DNA of 64,000 nucleotides from Prochlorococcus sp. AG-409-P19 (GTDB taxonomy: Bacteria; Cyanobacteriota; Cyanobacteriia; PCC-6307; Cyanobiaceae). Numbering within the stretch: position 1 is the first letter of the stretch; every line of letters begins with the position of its first letter. Below are positions 1 to 11,235 of the stretch, piece by piece. Below the pieces are notes generated by a model. The model was not told the DNA's origin, searched no databases, and saw only the letters and a program-made list of their open reading frames with translations. Made by a program: the position numbers and the translations under genes. Location of the stretch: assembly GCA_003215315.1 (NCBI GenBank), contig QCKO01000006.1, forward strand, positions 1 through 64,000, in the 5' to 3' direction.

Positions 1-330
1 GTTTTCTTTTGATACTGTTCTAGGAGCAGGTAGAGGACCATATTGTTTGACTGTTAAATACCTTATGACATCTTCACTTAAGCGCATTGCTCTTTCTAGA
101 ACTTTGACTTGTTGTCCAGTACCCTCGTGACTTAATTGAACATATATTCCTTCTTTATGCTTAGAAATTGGATAAGCAAGCCTTCTTTTTCCACGCATTT
201 GACTGTCTAAAACCTTCACGCCATCTTTTTCGAGCATTTCGCTGTATTTTTTTAAGTGACTATCTACTTCTTCTTCCGGAATGTCCGGACGAAGAATGTA
301 CATGGTTTCGTAATAAGGCTGATTTGTCAT
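1..330 (-). CDS. rpsF: 30S ribosomal protein S6 (3' end beyond window)
   Basis: Small-subunit ribosomal protein S6, which binds 16S rRNA together with S18. The first 110 codons are visible and the frame is still open at base 1, so the C-terminus lies outside the window. The family-typical stretch [10 protein letters not shown] is at residues 46-55, and the N-terminus ([15 protein letters not shown]) matches S6 well. The ATG at 330 is the only sensible start. The 82-base gap to the next gene upstream on the same strand holds nothing recognisable. Identification is secure; the exact length is unknown. Confidence 0.95.
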   Translation of the reverse strand, partial: MTNQPYYETMYILRPDIPEEEVDSHLKKYSEMLEKDGVKVLDSQMRGKRRLAYPISKHKEGIYVQLSHEGTGQQVKVLERAMRLSEDVIRYLTVKQYGPLPAPRTVSKEN

Positions 331-412
331 GGTAGTTTCCGACTAGGACTCAAAGGCTCAAATAATGATGAGCGACGGATGATATACCACCATATACTCA
401 AATGGACTATTT

Positions 413-916
413 TTAAAGCTGCATTCTTGTCGCGTTGCTGATTCCTGGTATTTCTGCTTCATTCCCTTGGAAACATTCGTAGATGCAGAAAATGATCAGT
501 GTTAATACACTTATAAAAACTGTTCCGGATAAAGATTGAGTCATTAAATTAGATCCAAAAATATTTAACATGATTTGATATAAATAATTAACAAGTAAAA
601 TCGCGATATTTAACAGTATTGCTTGTAGGCAGTTAAACCGTAAAAAATATTTTATTTTTTCATTGCGTACTACACCTATAAATAGGAGTAAAAATAATAT
701 TAATTCTCCAAAAGGTAAATATTGCTTGATTAGGATTAGTGGTATTGTAGGTATTATAAGTATCTTAGCAAAGGTGTATTGGCTTAATAAATTTGTTCCA
801 AAATGAATTGCTTCACTCCATGGGAGCATGTAAAATAATGCCGAAAAAATTTTATCTAATATTAGAATGATCATAATTACGTTTTTACCAATCCTATAAT
901 AATGCTTTTTCAGCAT
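413..916 (-). CDS. Tic20-family integral membrane protein
   Basis: A 167-residue, strongly hydrophobic protein with about four membrane-spanning segments (roughly residues 14-30, 50-64, 68-85 and 95-150). Signatures such as LPWSEAIHFG near the N-terminus and the FGELILFLLLFIGVVRN stretch resemble cyanobacterial Tic20/Ycf60 proteins, relatives of the plastid inner-envelope import component. Their role in cyanobacteria is not settled. The chosen ATG at 916 overlaps the end of aroE by 23 bases. An in-frame ATG at 874 would leave a 20-base gap after aroE and still keep every membrane segment. Neither start has a good ribosome-binding site. Family assignment is by sequence resemblance only. Confidence 0.78.
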   Translation of the reverse strand: MLKKHYYRIGKNVIMIILILDKIFSALFYMLPWSEAIHFGTNLLSQYTFAKILIIPTIPLILIKQYLPFGELILFLLLFIGVVRNEKIKYFLRFNCLQAILLNIAILLVNYLYQIMLNIFGSNLMTQSLSGTVFISVLTLIIFCIYECFQGNEAEIPGISNATRMQL

Positions 917-1787
917 GTAATTTCATTTTTTGTATTGGAATATCTTTAATCCCACTCCATAATCTTAATGATGCGGCACCTTGTTCAACTAACATATCTA
1001 GTCCGTCAATTGTGATGCATTTTTTATTGATCCCAATTTGTAACCATTGTGTTGGACGAGGTGTATATATCAAATCATATAAAATAGTATCTATATTAAG
1101 ATGATTCCAGATTTCCATTCCAAGAGGAACATCATTGATTCTTGTTTTTGAATGGGAATGCATGCCAATTGGAGTTGTATTTATAATTAAATTTGCATTT
1201 CTTATGTACTCAACTATATCTTTATCCTTATCTATAATTCCTTTAATTATGATTTGATTATTGTTATTTATTGTGCTTTTATTCATGTCTTGTATGAATT
1301 TAGTCAGTGATACTTGGTTTCTTCCAATAACAATTATAGACTTCAATTTCATTTGCTTTAATCCAGTTACAATTGCTCTAGCACTGCCCCCACAGCCAAT
1401 AACAATGGCATTTTTGATAGCCATATCTTTTTTCCTAAGTGGAATTAAGAACCCTTCAATATCTGTATTTGTTCCAGTCCATGTGTTTTTCTCATTTCTA
1501 ATTAATGTATTTACTGCTTGAATTTCTTTAGCTATATTAGTTACATCATCGCATAATTTAAATATTGATTCTTTATGAGGAATTGTGATATTTAGACCTT
1601 GGAAATTCATTGCTTTTAATGCCTTTGTAACAATTGGAAGGTTTTTCTTGTCGCAAGGCAATGCGATGTAGCACCAATTAAGTCCCATTTCTTGTAACGC
1701 TGCGTTGTGCATAGCAGGTGACAAGGAATGGTTAACAGGCTGGCCTATTAGGCCTAATAGGCTTGTGTTTGCGGTAATTGTTACCAT
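894..1787 (-). CDS. aroE: Shikimate dehydrogenase (NADP+)
   Basis: Reduces 3-dehydroshikimate to shikimate with NADPH, the fourth step towards chorismate, in the cytosol. The 297 residues are slightly longer than the usual 270-290. The shikimate-binding SLSP is at residues 21-24, NITIPHK at 66-72 carries the catalytic lysine (Lys72), NTDIEG at 107-112 holds the partner aspartate (Asp109), and the nucleotide-binding loop GCGGSAR is at 131-137. The Tic20-like gene follows and overlaps its 3' end, so the two are probably co-transcribed. It lies divergent to dnaK across a 120-base spacer. Confidence 0.95.
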   Translation of the reverse strand: MVTITANTSLLGLIGQPVNHSLSPAMHNAALQEMGLNWCYIALPCDKKNLPIVTKALKAMNFQGLNITIPHKESIFKLCDDVTNIAKEIQAVNTLIRNEKNTWTGTNTDIEGFLIPLRKKDMAIKNAIVIGCGGSARAIVTGLKQMKLKSIIVIGRNQVSLTKFIQDMNKSTINNNNQIIIKGIIDKDKDIVEYIRNANLIINTTPIGMHSHSKTRINDVPLGMEIWNHLNIDTILYDLIYTPRPTQWLQIGINKKCITIDGLDMLVEQGAASLRLWSGIKDIPIQKMKLHAEKALL

Positions 1788-1832
1788 TTTTGTACCTTTC
1801 TAAATTCAGCTTAGATAGTTGCCTGTTCGGGA

Positions 1833-1868
1833 ACCACGCCTCGCCGCTAAGTGGTCTCACTGACGAGG
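1833..1868. promoter_or_regulatory. Interleaved inverted repeats upstream of dnaK
   Basis: The aroE-dnaK spacer contains a GC-rich patch in otherwise AT-rich DNA. ACCAC (1833-1837) can pair with GTGGT (1851-1855), and CCTCG (1839-1843), which lies in that loop, can pair with CGAGG (1864-1868). The two helices are interleaved, so they could form an H-type pseudoknot or two competing hairpins. GTTCGGGAAC just upstream is another small inverted repeat. The element ends about 40 bases before the dnaK start. A role in dnaK expression is inference; this is not a CIRCE element. Confidence 0.35.
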
Positions 1869-1901
1869 ATATCAATTAAAGAAGATTAACTCAGGAGTTA
1901 A

Positions 1902-3800
<1,899 letters not shown>

Positions 3801-3826
3801 AAATAAACTTCAACGGTGAATATACA

Positions 3827-4906
3827 TTAAGTAATTTGTGTGGCAATCCATTCTGCACAAGCTGGTGCAATGAGGATCCCATTTCTATAATGTCCAGTAT
3901 TGACTAGTAGCCCTTTTTCCAGTTCTTTGAGTATAGGAGAAGCTTCTCCATGTGGTCTTGCTCTTATTCCATGCCATTCATCTTTAATGGTTGCTTTTTG
4001 AATCCATTCTGGCGCAAGTCCATTCATTTTATGTAGATTTATTTTTTGTTTTATATCAGGATTTATACCAGGCTCGAGAGTTGCTCCCATTATTAATTGA
4101 GAGTCATTTGAGCGGATAAAATTTATGCCTTCAAAGTTTAAAACCGCTGGCCAAGTCTTGAGTTGACCCATATCTTGAGTTACATCTATTTCAATAATTT
4201 GACCAAGTATAGGGTCTAGATTCATTCCATATCCAACATTCTTTAGTAACTTTTGACTCTCTAATGATGAACAAATCACGATATATTCTTGTTCTATTAT
4301 GTTTTGATTATTCAAAGTAATCGCCCATGGATTGAGAGCATTTTTTGAATTTTTATATATCGAAAGTACTGATTCCTGAATCTTATTAACTCCTAAAAGA
4401 TCTAATCTTTTTTTTATTGCATCTAGGAGTAAAATAGGATCTATTCTTCCATCTTGATAAGAGATAATACCTCCAATAATTTGAGTATTAAATATATTGC
4501 TCCAGTAATTTACTGTACTATCGTCTAATAAATGTATTTCTAGTATATGTTTCTCTTTTTGTAGTGTGATCATTCTTTCGTATTCTTCTAATTTTCTAGA
4601 AAGTTGAATTAATGGAGTATTTATTATTAAGTTTTGATTATCTGAATTTAATATTGATAACCACTGTGGCCATAATTCCATACTTCTTTTTCTGAGTTGC
4701 CAACTTCTCCCTTTGGATCTTCTGAAAATATTTCCCATCATTACTCCTAATGAAGCTGTTGTAGCATTAATATGTTGATTGTTTCTTGTTTGAACATTAA
4801 TATTTGGATCAATAATGTTTACTTCATAATTTAAACTTGCCAATTGCAATGCAGTAAAGCATCCTGCGATCCCTCCACCAATAACAGAGATTATTTTCTT
4901 TTTCAT
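3827..4906 (-). CDS. FAD-dependent oxidoreductase, DAO (glycine oxidase-like) family
   Basis: A 359-residue flavoprotein of the D-amino-acid oxidase fold. The FAD dinucleotide-binding motif GGGIAG is at residues 10-15, right after an ISVI beta strand. Near the C-terminus, RARPHGEASPIL followed by GHYRNGILIAPA matches the flavin and substrate loop of glycine oxidase/ThiO and related amine oxidases. ThiO would supply dehydroglycine for thiazole synthesis, and a thiG gene lies elsewhere in this window, but the sequence does not fix the substrate. It is convergent with dnaK and starts 28 bases from the proposed purU start on the opposite strand. Confidence 0.75.
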   Translation of the reverse strand: MKKKIISVIGGGIAGCFTALQLASLNYEVNIIDPNINVQTRNNQHINATTASLGVMMGNIFRRSKGRSWQLRKRSMELWPQWLSILNSDNQNLIINTPLIQLSRKLEEYERMITLQKEKHILEIHLLDDSTVNYWSNIFNTQIIGGIISYQDGRIDPILLLDAIKKRLDLLGVNKIQESVLSIYKNSKNALNPWAITLNNQNIIEQEYIVICSSLESQKLLKNVGYGMNLDPILGQIIEIDVTQDMGQLKTWPAVLNFEGINFIRSNDSQLIMGATLEPGINPDIKQKINLHKMNGLAPEWIQKATIKDEWHGIRARPHGEASPILKELEKGLLVNTGHYRNGILIAPACAEWIATQIT

Positions 4907-4934
4907 ATGTAATTTGGTTGGGTCAGTGACTTTA

Positions 4935-5840
4935 ATGGGATTTAACTGCTTTAATAAAGAGGATAGTTTATTTTATGATTTTAGATTGGCTTCAACTACT
5001 GTAATTTTGCAATTAATTTGTCCTGATAGGCCTGGTTTAGTAAGTGAGTTGTCAGGATGGATCGCATACAATCATGGAAATATTAGGCATGCTGATCATC
5101 ATACAGATAATGAAGCTAAATTATTTCTTAGCAGGATTGAATGGGATTTAGAAAGTTTTTCTCTTGATAAAAAGTCTATTAAATCTGAGATTCGCAACCT
5201 AGCTATTGATCTTCATGGAAAAGCGCAGGTCAGTTTCTCAGACGAAATTCCAAGAGTAGCAATATTTGCCAGTAAACAAAGTCATTGTTTGGTTGATTTA
5301 TTGTGGAGAGTGAAGTTAGGTGAATTACAGATGCAAGTACCCTTGGTAATTTCCAACCATCCTAATTTAGAACAAATTTGTAATAGCTTTAATGTCCCAT
5401 TTCATATAGCTTCTATTAATCAAACCAATAAATATGAGTCTGAGAAACATATTTTACGATTATTAAATGAATATGATATAGAATTAGCTGTTTTAGCAAA
5501 ATATATGCAAATTCTCAGTAAATCTTTTTTAGCAAAATTTTCTAATATAATTAATATCCATCATTCATTTTTGCCTGCTTTTAAAGGAGCACAACCATAT
5601 CATCAGGCATGGGAAAGGGGTGTTAAGTTGATAGGTGCAACTGCTCATTATGTTACTGAGGACCTAGATGCAGGACCTATTATTGAGCAAACAATTGCAA
5701 ATGTAAGTCATCGGGATGAAGTGGATGATTTAATTCGCAAGGGAAGAGATACTGAGCGTATTGCTTTGGCAAGAGCTTTAAGATTACATTTACGAAGACA
5801 AGTAATTGTTTATAGAGGACGTACTGCTGTATTTACATGA
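4935..5840 (+). CDS. purU: Formyltetrahydrofolate deformylase
   Basis: Hydrolyses 10-formyl-THF to formate and THF, balancing one-carbon pools with the glycine cleavage system. It has an N-terminal ACT-type domain (begins ILQLICPDRPGLVSEL) and a C-terminal formyltransferase domain in which INIHHSFLP and LDAGPII supply the catalytic Asn, His and Asp. The start is uncertain. The frame is open from a TTG at 4914, which is only 8 bases from the divergent gene and unlikely. ATG 4935 gives 301 residues; TTG 4986 would give 284, the usual family length. The stop overlaps the next gene's ATG by four bases (ATGA), indicating translational coupling. Confidence 0.9.
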   Translation: MGFNCFNKEDSLFYDFRLASTTVILQLICPDRPGLVSELSGWIAYNHGNIRHADHHTDNEAKLFLSRIEWDLESFSLDKKSIKSEIRNLAIDLHGKAQVSFSDEIPRVAIFASKQSHCLVDLLWRVKLGELQMQVPLVISNHPNLEQICNSFNVPFHIASINQTNKYESEKHILRLLNEYDIELAVLAKYMQILSKSFLAKFSNIINIHHSFLPAFKGAQPYHQAWERGVKLIGATAHYVTEDLDAGPIIEQTIANVSHRDEVDDLIRKGRDTERIALARALRLHLRRQVIVYRGRTAVFT

Positions 5841-7111
5841 GAAAGTTGAAAATTAATCTTATTAGTTTGTTTAATAAAGAGAAAGGATTTTTTTTCTTTC
5901 AGATTGGATTATTTCTGCTTCCATCATCTGCATTTCTTTCTGGATTGTTTTTAACAACAGCTTTAATATTTAGTTTGTATATAACACGAAAAAATTTCTT
6001 TTTAGATTATTGGAATTATCCATTATTAATAACTAGTTTGATTATGTTTAGTGGGTGTTTAATATCAAAGACTGGTTGGTTGGGATGGATTGGATTAGCC
6101 AATTGGATTCCATTTTTTTTATGTTTTTGGTCTTTTCAACCATATCTTTTAACGGCAAAAGCTAGAAAAATTTCATCTCTTAGTCTCATTGCTGGCACAT
6201 TTCCTGTTGTTGTGACTGGCTTGGGTCAACTTTGGTTGGGTTGGGAAGGCCCGTGGCAAATATTTGATGGATTAATTATTTGGTTTTTATCTCCTGGGGG
6301 TAACCCTTTGGGTAGATTTTCAGGCTTATTTGATTATGCGAATATTGCAGGAGCTTGGTTGGCGTTAGTTTGGCCTTTTTGTTTAGCTGGATTAATAGAA
6401 TCTTTTCTAAATAAAAGATATAGGGTCCTATTTTTAATAATTTCTTTTTTCATTGTACTTTCTTTAATTCTCACTGATTCAAGAAATGCTTGGGGTGGTT
6501 TGGTTCTTGCTATTCCTTTAGTCGTAGGAGTTTCTTCTTGGTTGTGGTTATTGCCTTTGATGTTTGTTTTTGCTCTACCTATTCTTTTAGCTGTTCTACC
6601 GGGAATTGAATTTAGCATACAATCTTTTGCCCGTAATATCGTTCCAGATGCATTATGGATGAGATTAAATGATATGAAATTTGCTGATAGTAGGTCTTTA
6701 GACTCTACTCGTTTAAATCAATGGAAGATTGCAACACAATTAATCACTCAAAGACCTTACTTAGGTTGGGGTGCAGCTGCTTTTTCTGTTGTTTATCCTT
6801 TGAGAACTGGTTTTTCTATTGGCCATGCACATAACTTGCCTTTGGAATTGGCAGTAAGTCATGGCATTTTTGTCTCTTTAATTATCAACATTTTTGTCTT
6901 GGCTTTGTTAATTTGTGCTTTGAGACAAGCAATTAATTTAAATCTATTTCATTATAGTTTGTTTGATCGAGCGTGGTGGACAGCGGTATTTATTCTTGTT
7001 TGTTTCTATGCTACAGACATTCCATTGTTTGATAGTAGAGTGAATATGGCTGGTTGGATTCTTCTTTCTGGTTTAAGATGTATGCTTTTTTCAGTAAAAA
7101 ATATAAAATAA
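5837..7111 (+). CDS. O-antigen ligase / IctB-like polytopic membrane protein
   Basis: A 424-residue integral membrane protein with about ten to eleven hydrophobic segments. A larger hydrophilic loop around residues 265-315 contains the RPYLGWGAAAF stretch, and there is an SGLFDYANIAGAWLAL segment typical of the Wzy_C/O-antigen-ligase superfamily. Cyanobacterial members include IctB, once thought to move bicarbonate, and polysaccharide ligases; the sequence does not choose between them. The start overlaps the purU stop (ATGA), so the two genes are translated together. It is convergent with the ClC gene one base downstream. Confidence 0.75.
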   Translation: MRKLKINLISLFNKEKGFFFFQIGLFLLPSSAFLSGLFLTTALIFSLYITRKNFFLDYWNYPLLITSLIMFSGCLISKTGWLGWIGLANWIPFFLCFWSFQPYLLTAKARKISSLSLIAGTFPVVVTGLGQLWLGWEGPWQIFDGLIIWFLSPGGNPLGRFSGLFDYANIAGAWLALVWPFCLAGLIESFLNKRYRVLFLIISFFIVLSLILTDSRNAWGGLVLAIPLVVGVSSWLWLLPLMFVFALPILLAVLPGIEFSIQSFARNIVPDALWMRLNDMKFADSRSLDSTRLNQWKIATQLITQRPYLGWGAAAFSVVYPLRTGFSIGHAHNLPLELAVSHGIFVSLIINIFVLALLICALRQAINLNLFHYSLFDRAWWTAVFILVCFYATDIPLFDSRVNMAGWILLSGLRCMLFSVKNIK

Positions 7112-7112
7112 T

Positions 7113-8486
7113 CTATTTTATTATCTCTCCGTTCTTAAGTTCAATTTGTATTTGCCTATGATAAATTGAATGCTCGTTAAATAATCTGGCCACCAAAAAA
7201 GCTGTTATACAGGTTATTAACAATGGTTTTAAGATAAGTAGATCTTTAGTTAATGCAAATGCTAAAAACATTGCGGTTAGTGGAGTTCGTGAGCATGCTG
7301 CGACAAACCCTCCCATACCAGCAAAGGTAAATGTACTTGGAACATGGCCCGTGAGATGTTCTATACATATACCACTTGTTAATCCAATTGCACTGCCTAG
7401 AATTAACATTGGGAAAAATAATCCACCTGGGGCTCCAGATGCTACAGCTAATCCAGATGTTACAAATAAAATAATGAAAATACTAATTCCTAATTTTATA
7501 TCGCTTTCTCCATTAACAATTATTTGTTGTAAGCCGTCTAAATTATGAAAGGTTTCTGGTAGAAAAGAATAAATAGAACCTAGTAATAAGCCAGAAATAA
7601 CCATTCGAGTTCTTAATTTACCTTTAAACCAAATATTTCCTTTCATTTGCATTTTTAGTACATATATACAGTAAAACTCAGCAAGAATACCAACAATTAT
7701 TCCTAAGCCAATTAAGTAGAGTAAATCTAAAGGTAGAAATTGCACTTCGGGTGAATATTGGCGCTCTACTTGAAAACCAATATTACTAATAAATCCTCCT
7801 GCTTTTTGATCAATGCCAGTGGCTTGAAGTATGTCTGCCCAGGAATCAGCCGAAAACGTCGTAATCACTACAAGCAGAAGAATAATTGGCTTTGCGGAAT
7901 TTAATAATTCTTCTATTGCATAGATAAATCCTCCTATAGGCGCACTGAAAATAGCTGCTATTCCTGCGCCTCCACCTGCTGCGACAATGACTCTTCTAAA
8001 AGCTCTTGGTGCTTTGAGCCATCTAGCCATTTGCCATGCCACGGATCCACCCATTTGCACTGCAGGTCCTTCAGGCCCAAGTGGGAATCCACTTCCAATA
8101 GCAATTATGCCTGCAAATAATTTTACTAAACCAACTTTTAATCCCATTGGAACAGCTTTATGACGCAGATAAGCCATGATTTGGCTGACTCCTGATCCAC
8201 CAGCGGCAGGAGCTAGTTTGGATATTAATGTTCCAGAGATAAACCCACCTAATGAGCCTAATAAAGGAAGGATTAGCCATCTCGGAAAGTACTTAAGAAG
8301 CTCTAATCTGTAATCTTCAAGTGTATGTATGCCAGCTTTAAATAGTACTCCTGTTAGGGCTGCACCTAACCCAGTCAAAATGATTGCAAAAATGACAGTG
8401 AACCATCTATGTTTTAATAAATTTCTAATACTTTGAATTGATCCTTTCGAGATTTGATTTGATATCGAAATTGAAGAATTATTCAT
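7113..8486 (-). CDS. ClC-family chloride/proton antiporter-like protein
   Basis: A 457-residue polytopic membrane protein of the ClC family. The gating glutamate motif GPEGP is at residues 137-141 (Glu139). The first anion-selectivity motif, usually GSGIP, reads GSGVS at 97-101. A third segment, GAPGGLFFP, corresponds to the GxFxP motif. IEE at 191-193 aligns with the internal proton glutamate of the E. coli exchanger, which favours an H+/anion exchanger over a passive channel (inference). The ATG follows the acnB stop after one base, so it is probably expressed with acnB. The transported anion is not established. Confidence 0.88.
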   Translation of the reverse strand: MNNSSISISNQISKGSIQSIRNLLKHRWFTVIFAIILTGLGAALTGVLFKAGIHTLEDYRLELLKYFPRWLILPLLGSLGGFISGTLISKLAPAAGGSGVSQIMAYLRHKAVPMGLKVGLVKLFAGIIAIGSGFPLGPEGPAVQMGGSVAWQMARWLKAPRAFRRVIVAAGGGAGIAAIFSAPIGGFIYAIEELLNSAKPIILLLVVITTFSADSWADILQATGIDQKAGGFISNIGFQVERQYSPEVQFLPLDLLYLIGLGIIVGILAEFYCIYVLKMQMKGNIWFKGKLRTRMVISGLLLGSIYSFLPETFHNLDGLQQIIVNGESDIKLGISIFIILFVTSGLAVASGAPGGLFFPMLILGSAIGLTSGICIEHLTGHVPSTFTFAGMGGFVAACSRTPLTAMFLAFALTKDLLILKPLLITCITAFLVARLFNEHSIYHRQIQIELKNGEIIK

Positions 8487-8487
8487 T

Positions 8488-11091
8488 TTATAATGAGGAT
8501 ATCAGTTTTGATTCTTCCTCTTTGCTAATAATCCGACCTTCATTTTCAAAATCTATAATTTCATTGAAATTCAAGTATTTATACAATTTACTTGATATAG
8601 GCATGATTTTTTCAGATGCAATAGATAGATATTCTTCTGACGTTGGTATATGTCCAAGAAGAGCACATACTGCTGCTAATTCAGCGCTTCCTAAGTAAAC
8701 TTGTGCTCCTTTTCCTAGCCTATTATTGAAGTTTCTGGTACTTGTAGAAAATACATTTGTATTGTCATCTACTCGAGCTTGATTGCCCATACATAAAGAG
8801 CAACCTGGCATTTCTAGTCGACTTCCTGCCTTTTCAAAGATTTCTAAATAACCTTCTTTTTTCAGTATTGCTTCGTCCATACGTGTTGGTGGACAGACCC
8901 AAAGCCTTGCTTTGTTTTTGCCAGATCCTTCTAGGATTTTTGCTGCTGCTCTAAAATGTCCAATATTGGTCATGCAACTACCTATAAATACTTCTTGTAT
9001 TGGAGTGCCTGCTTCTCTATTTAATAGCTTGACATTATCTGGATCATTAGGGCATGCAAGGACTGGTTCGTTGAGTTGATCTAAGTCTATTTCGATTACT
9101 TCAGAATAATTAGCATTTGCATCGGCTGTCAATAAGTATGGATTTTTTAACCAATTTTCCATTTCTTTTATTCTTCTACCAATTGTTCTTGCATCTTTAT
9201 ATCCTCTTGCAATCATATTTTTGAGCAAAATAATATTGCTATTTAGATATTCAGAAATTGTTTCAATGGATAGTTGAATTGTGCATCCTGCACAAGATCT
9301 CTCGGCACTTGCATCTGTTAACTCAAATGCTTGTTCAAGCTTTAAATTTGGTAAACCTTCTATTTCAAGAATTTTTCCGTTAAAGATATTTATTTTGTTA
9401 GATTTTTCTACAGTTAGTAGTCCTTTTTCTATTGCGATTAAAGGTATTGCATTAACTACATCACGCAGTGTTATTCCTTTTTGTAATTCTCCTTTAAATC
9501 TGACGAGAACAGATTCAGGCATGTCTAGTGGCATTGCACCTATTGCCGCAGCAAATGCAACTACTCCGGAACCACCTGGAAATGAAATGCCTAAAGGGAA
9601 GCGTGTATGGCTATCTCCGCCTGTGCCTACTGTATCTGGAAGCAACATTCTATTGAGCCAACTATGAATAATTCCATCTCCTGGTCTCAGTGCTACTCCT
9701 CCACGTTCTGCAAAGAAATCAGGTAAGTCTTTTTGGGTTTTTAAGTCGACTGGTTTTGGATACGCTGCTGTATGACAAAAACTTTGCATTACTAAATCAG
9801 CTGAAAATCCTAGACAGGCAAGTTCTTTCATTTCATCCCTGGTCATTGGCCCCGTTGTGTCTTGACTTCCAACTGTTGTCATTATTGGTTCGCAACTAGT
9901 TCCAGGTAAAACACCATCTAGTCCGCATGCTTTTCCAACAATTTTTTGAGCTTGGCTAAAACCCTGGTTTGTTTTGTCAGGTTTAGTTGGCCTAATAAAT
10001 AAATTGGAGGGCTCTAATCCTAATTTTGCTCTAACTTTGTCTGTGAGTGCTCGACCTATCATTAAAGGTATACGCCCTCCTGCTCTGACTTCATCTGCAA
10101 TAGTTATAGGTTTTAGTTGAAATGAGGAGACTACTTCTTCTTGTTGTCCTGATTCAGTTTCTTTAGTGATAGTTTTTTCATAAGGCCTAATTATGATTAC
10201 ATCGCCAGTTTTTAGACTACTTACATCACATTCGATTGGTAAGGCACCAGAATCTTCTGCTGTATTAAAGAAAATAGGAGCAATTTTACCTCCAATTATT
10301 ACTCCACCTGCTTTTTTATTTGGTACGTAAGGAATATCATTACCGGTGTGCCAAAGCACTGAATTAATTGCGGATTTCCGTGAGCTTCCTGTTCCTACTA
10401 CATCACCTACATAAGCAATAGGGTTGCCTTTTTGCTTAAGTTTTTGAATAGTCTCTAAGCCTTGTGGATAGCGAGTCTCTAACATGGCAAGGGCATGAAG
10501 AGGAATATCTGGACGCGTTGTTGCATGAGTTGCTGGTGATAGATCGTCTGTATTTGTTTCTCCATCTACTTTAAAAACAGTTACTTTGAGTTCTTCTTTA
10601 AGTGGTTTTTTGGATGTAAACCATTCTGCATTTGCCCAACTTGTAATTACTCCTTGTGCATATTTATTGGTTTCTGCAAGAGAAAATACATCATTGATTG
10701 CGTCATATACTAAAAGTGTTTTACTAAGGCATTCCTTAGCGCAATTGGCTAAAGCATCATCTTTGGATTGAAGAATTTCAATCAGCGCAGCTACGTTATA
10801 ACCGCCAATCATGGTGCCAAGCAATTGGGTTGCTTCTATCGGATTAACTAGAGGGCTATAGATAGTTTGTTGTGCTATAGCGCTTAACCAAGTCGCTTTG
10901 ACATAAGATGCTCCATCTACTCCCGGAGGTATGCGGTTTTTTAAAAGATCTAAAAGAAAGTCTTGATCTTCTTCAATAGGAGGGTTTTGAAGTAATAATG
11001 TCAAAGCTTCTGTTTGACTGGCATCCAGAGGAAGAGGAGGAATGTTGAGCTTTTCTCTCTCTGAAGCAAGCTGGCGGTATGTTTTTAGCAT
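8488..11091 (-). CDS. acnB: Aconitate hydratase B
   Basis: TCA-cycle enzyme interconverting citrate and isocitrate through a [4Fe-4S] cluster. Its 867 residues match the bacterial AcnB type, which has an N-terminal HEAT-like domain and the swivel domain ahead of the catalytic domains. The cluster cysteines are visible at Cys706 (in GSCMTN) and at Cys764 and Cys767 (in GCSLC). In cyanobacteria the enzyme mainly feeds 2-oxoglutarate for nitrogen assimilation. The ClC gene follows one base after its stop. The 144-base spacer to the divergent DAHP synthase gene is AT-rich and shows no clear element. Confidence 0.96.
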   Translation of the reverse strand: MLKTYRQLASEREKLNIPPLPLDASQTEALTLLLQNPPIEEDQDFLLDLLKNRIPPGVDGASYVKATWLSAIAQQTIYSPLVNPIEATQLLGTMIGGYNVAALIEILQSKDDALANCAKECLSKTLLVYDAINDVFSLAETNKYAQGVITSWANAEWFTSKKPLKEELKVTVFKVDGETNTDDLSPATHATTRPDIPLHALAMLETRYPQGLETIQKLKQKGNPIAYVGDVVGTGSSRKSAINSVLWHTGNDIPYVPNKKAGGVIIGGKIAPIFFNTAEDSGALPIECDVSSLKTGDVIIIRPYEKTITKETESGQQEEVVSSFQLKPITIADEVRAGGRIPLMIGRALTDKVRAKLGLEPSNLFIRPTKPDKTNQGFSQAQKIVGKACGLDGVLPGTSCEPIMTTVGSQDTTGPMTRDEMKELACLGFSADLVMQSFCHTAAYPKPVDLKTQKDLPDFFAERGGVALRPGDGIIHSWLNRMLLPDTVGTGGDSHTRFPLGISFPGGSGVVAFAAAIGAMPLDMPESVLVRFKGELQKGITLRDVVNAIPLIAIEKGLLTVEKSNKINIFNGKILEIEGLPNLKLEQAFELTDASAERSCAGCTIQLSIETISEYLNSNIILLKNMIARGYKDARTIGRRIKEMENWLKNPYLLTADANANYSEVIEIDLDQLNEPVLACPNDPDNVKLLNREAGTPIQEVFIGSCMTNIGHFRAAAKILEGSGKNKARLWVCPPTRMDEAILKKEGYLEIFEKAGSRLEMPGCSLCMGNQARVDDNTNVFSTSTRNFNNRLGKGAQVYLGSAELAAVCALLGHIPTSEEYLSIASEKIMPISSKLYKYLNFNEIIDFENEGRIISKEEESKLISSL

Positions 11092-11235
11092 TTTGTTCCT
11101 TTTCAGTGGCGGTTAAAGTTGTCTATTTCTATTTTTTACAATCTAATCTTTCTCACATTAAATATTCTGAAATTCAATTTATCACTCATAATGATTATTA
11201 AATTTCTTAATCTTATCCCCATGAAGAAGCTTTAA

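Noticed and set aside
9281..9667. A 128-codon plus-strand frame inside acnB
   Set aside because: Fully antisense to a well-identified gene, with shadow-type composition.
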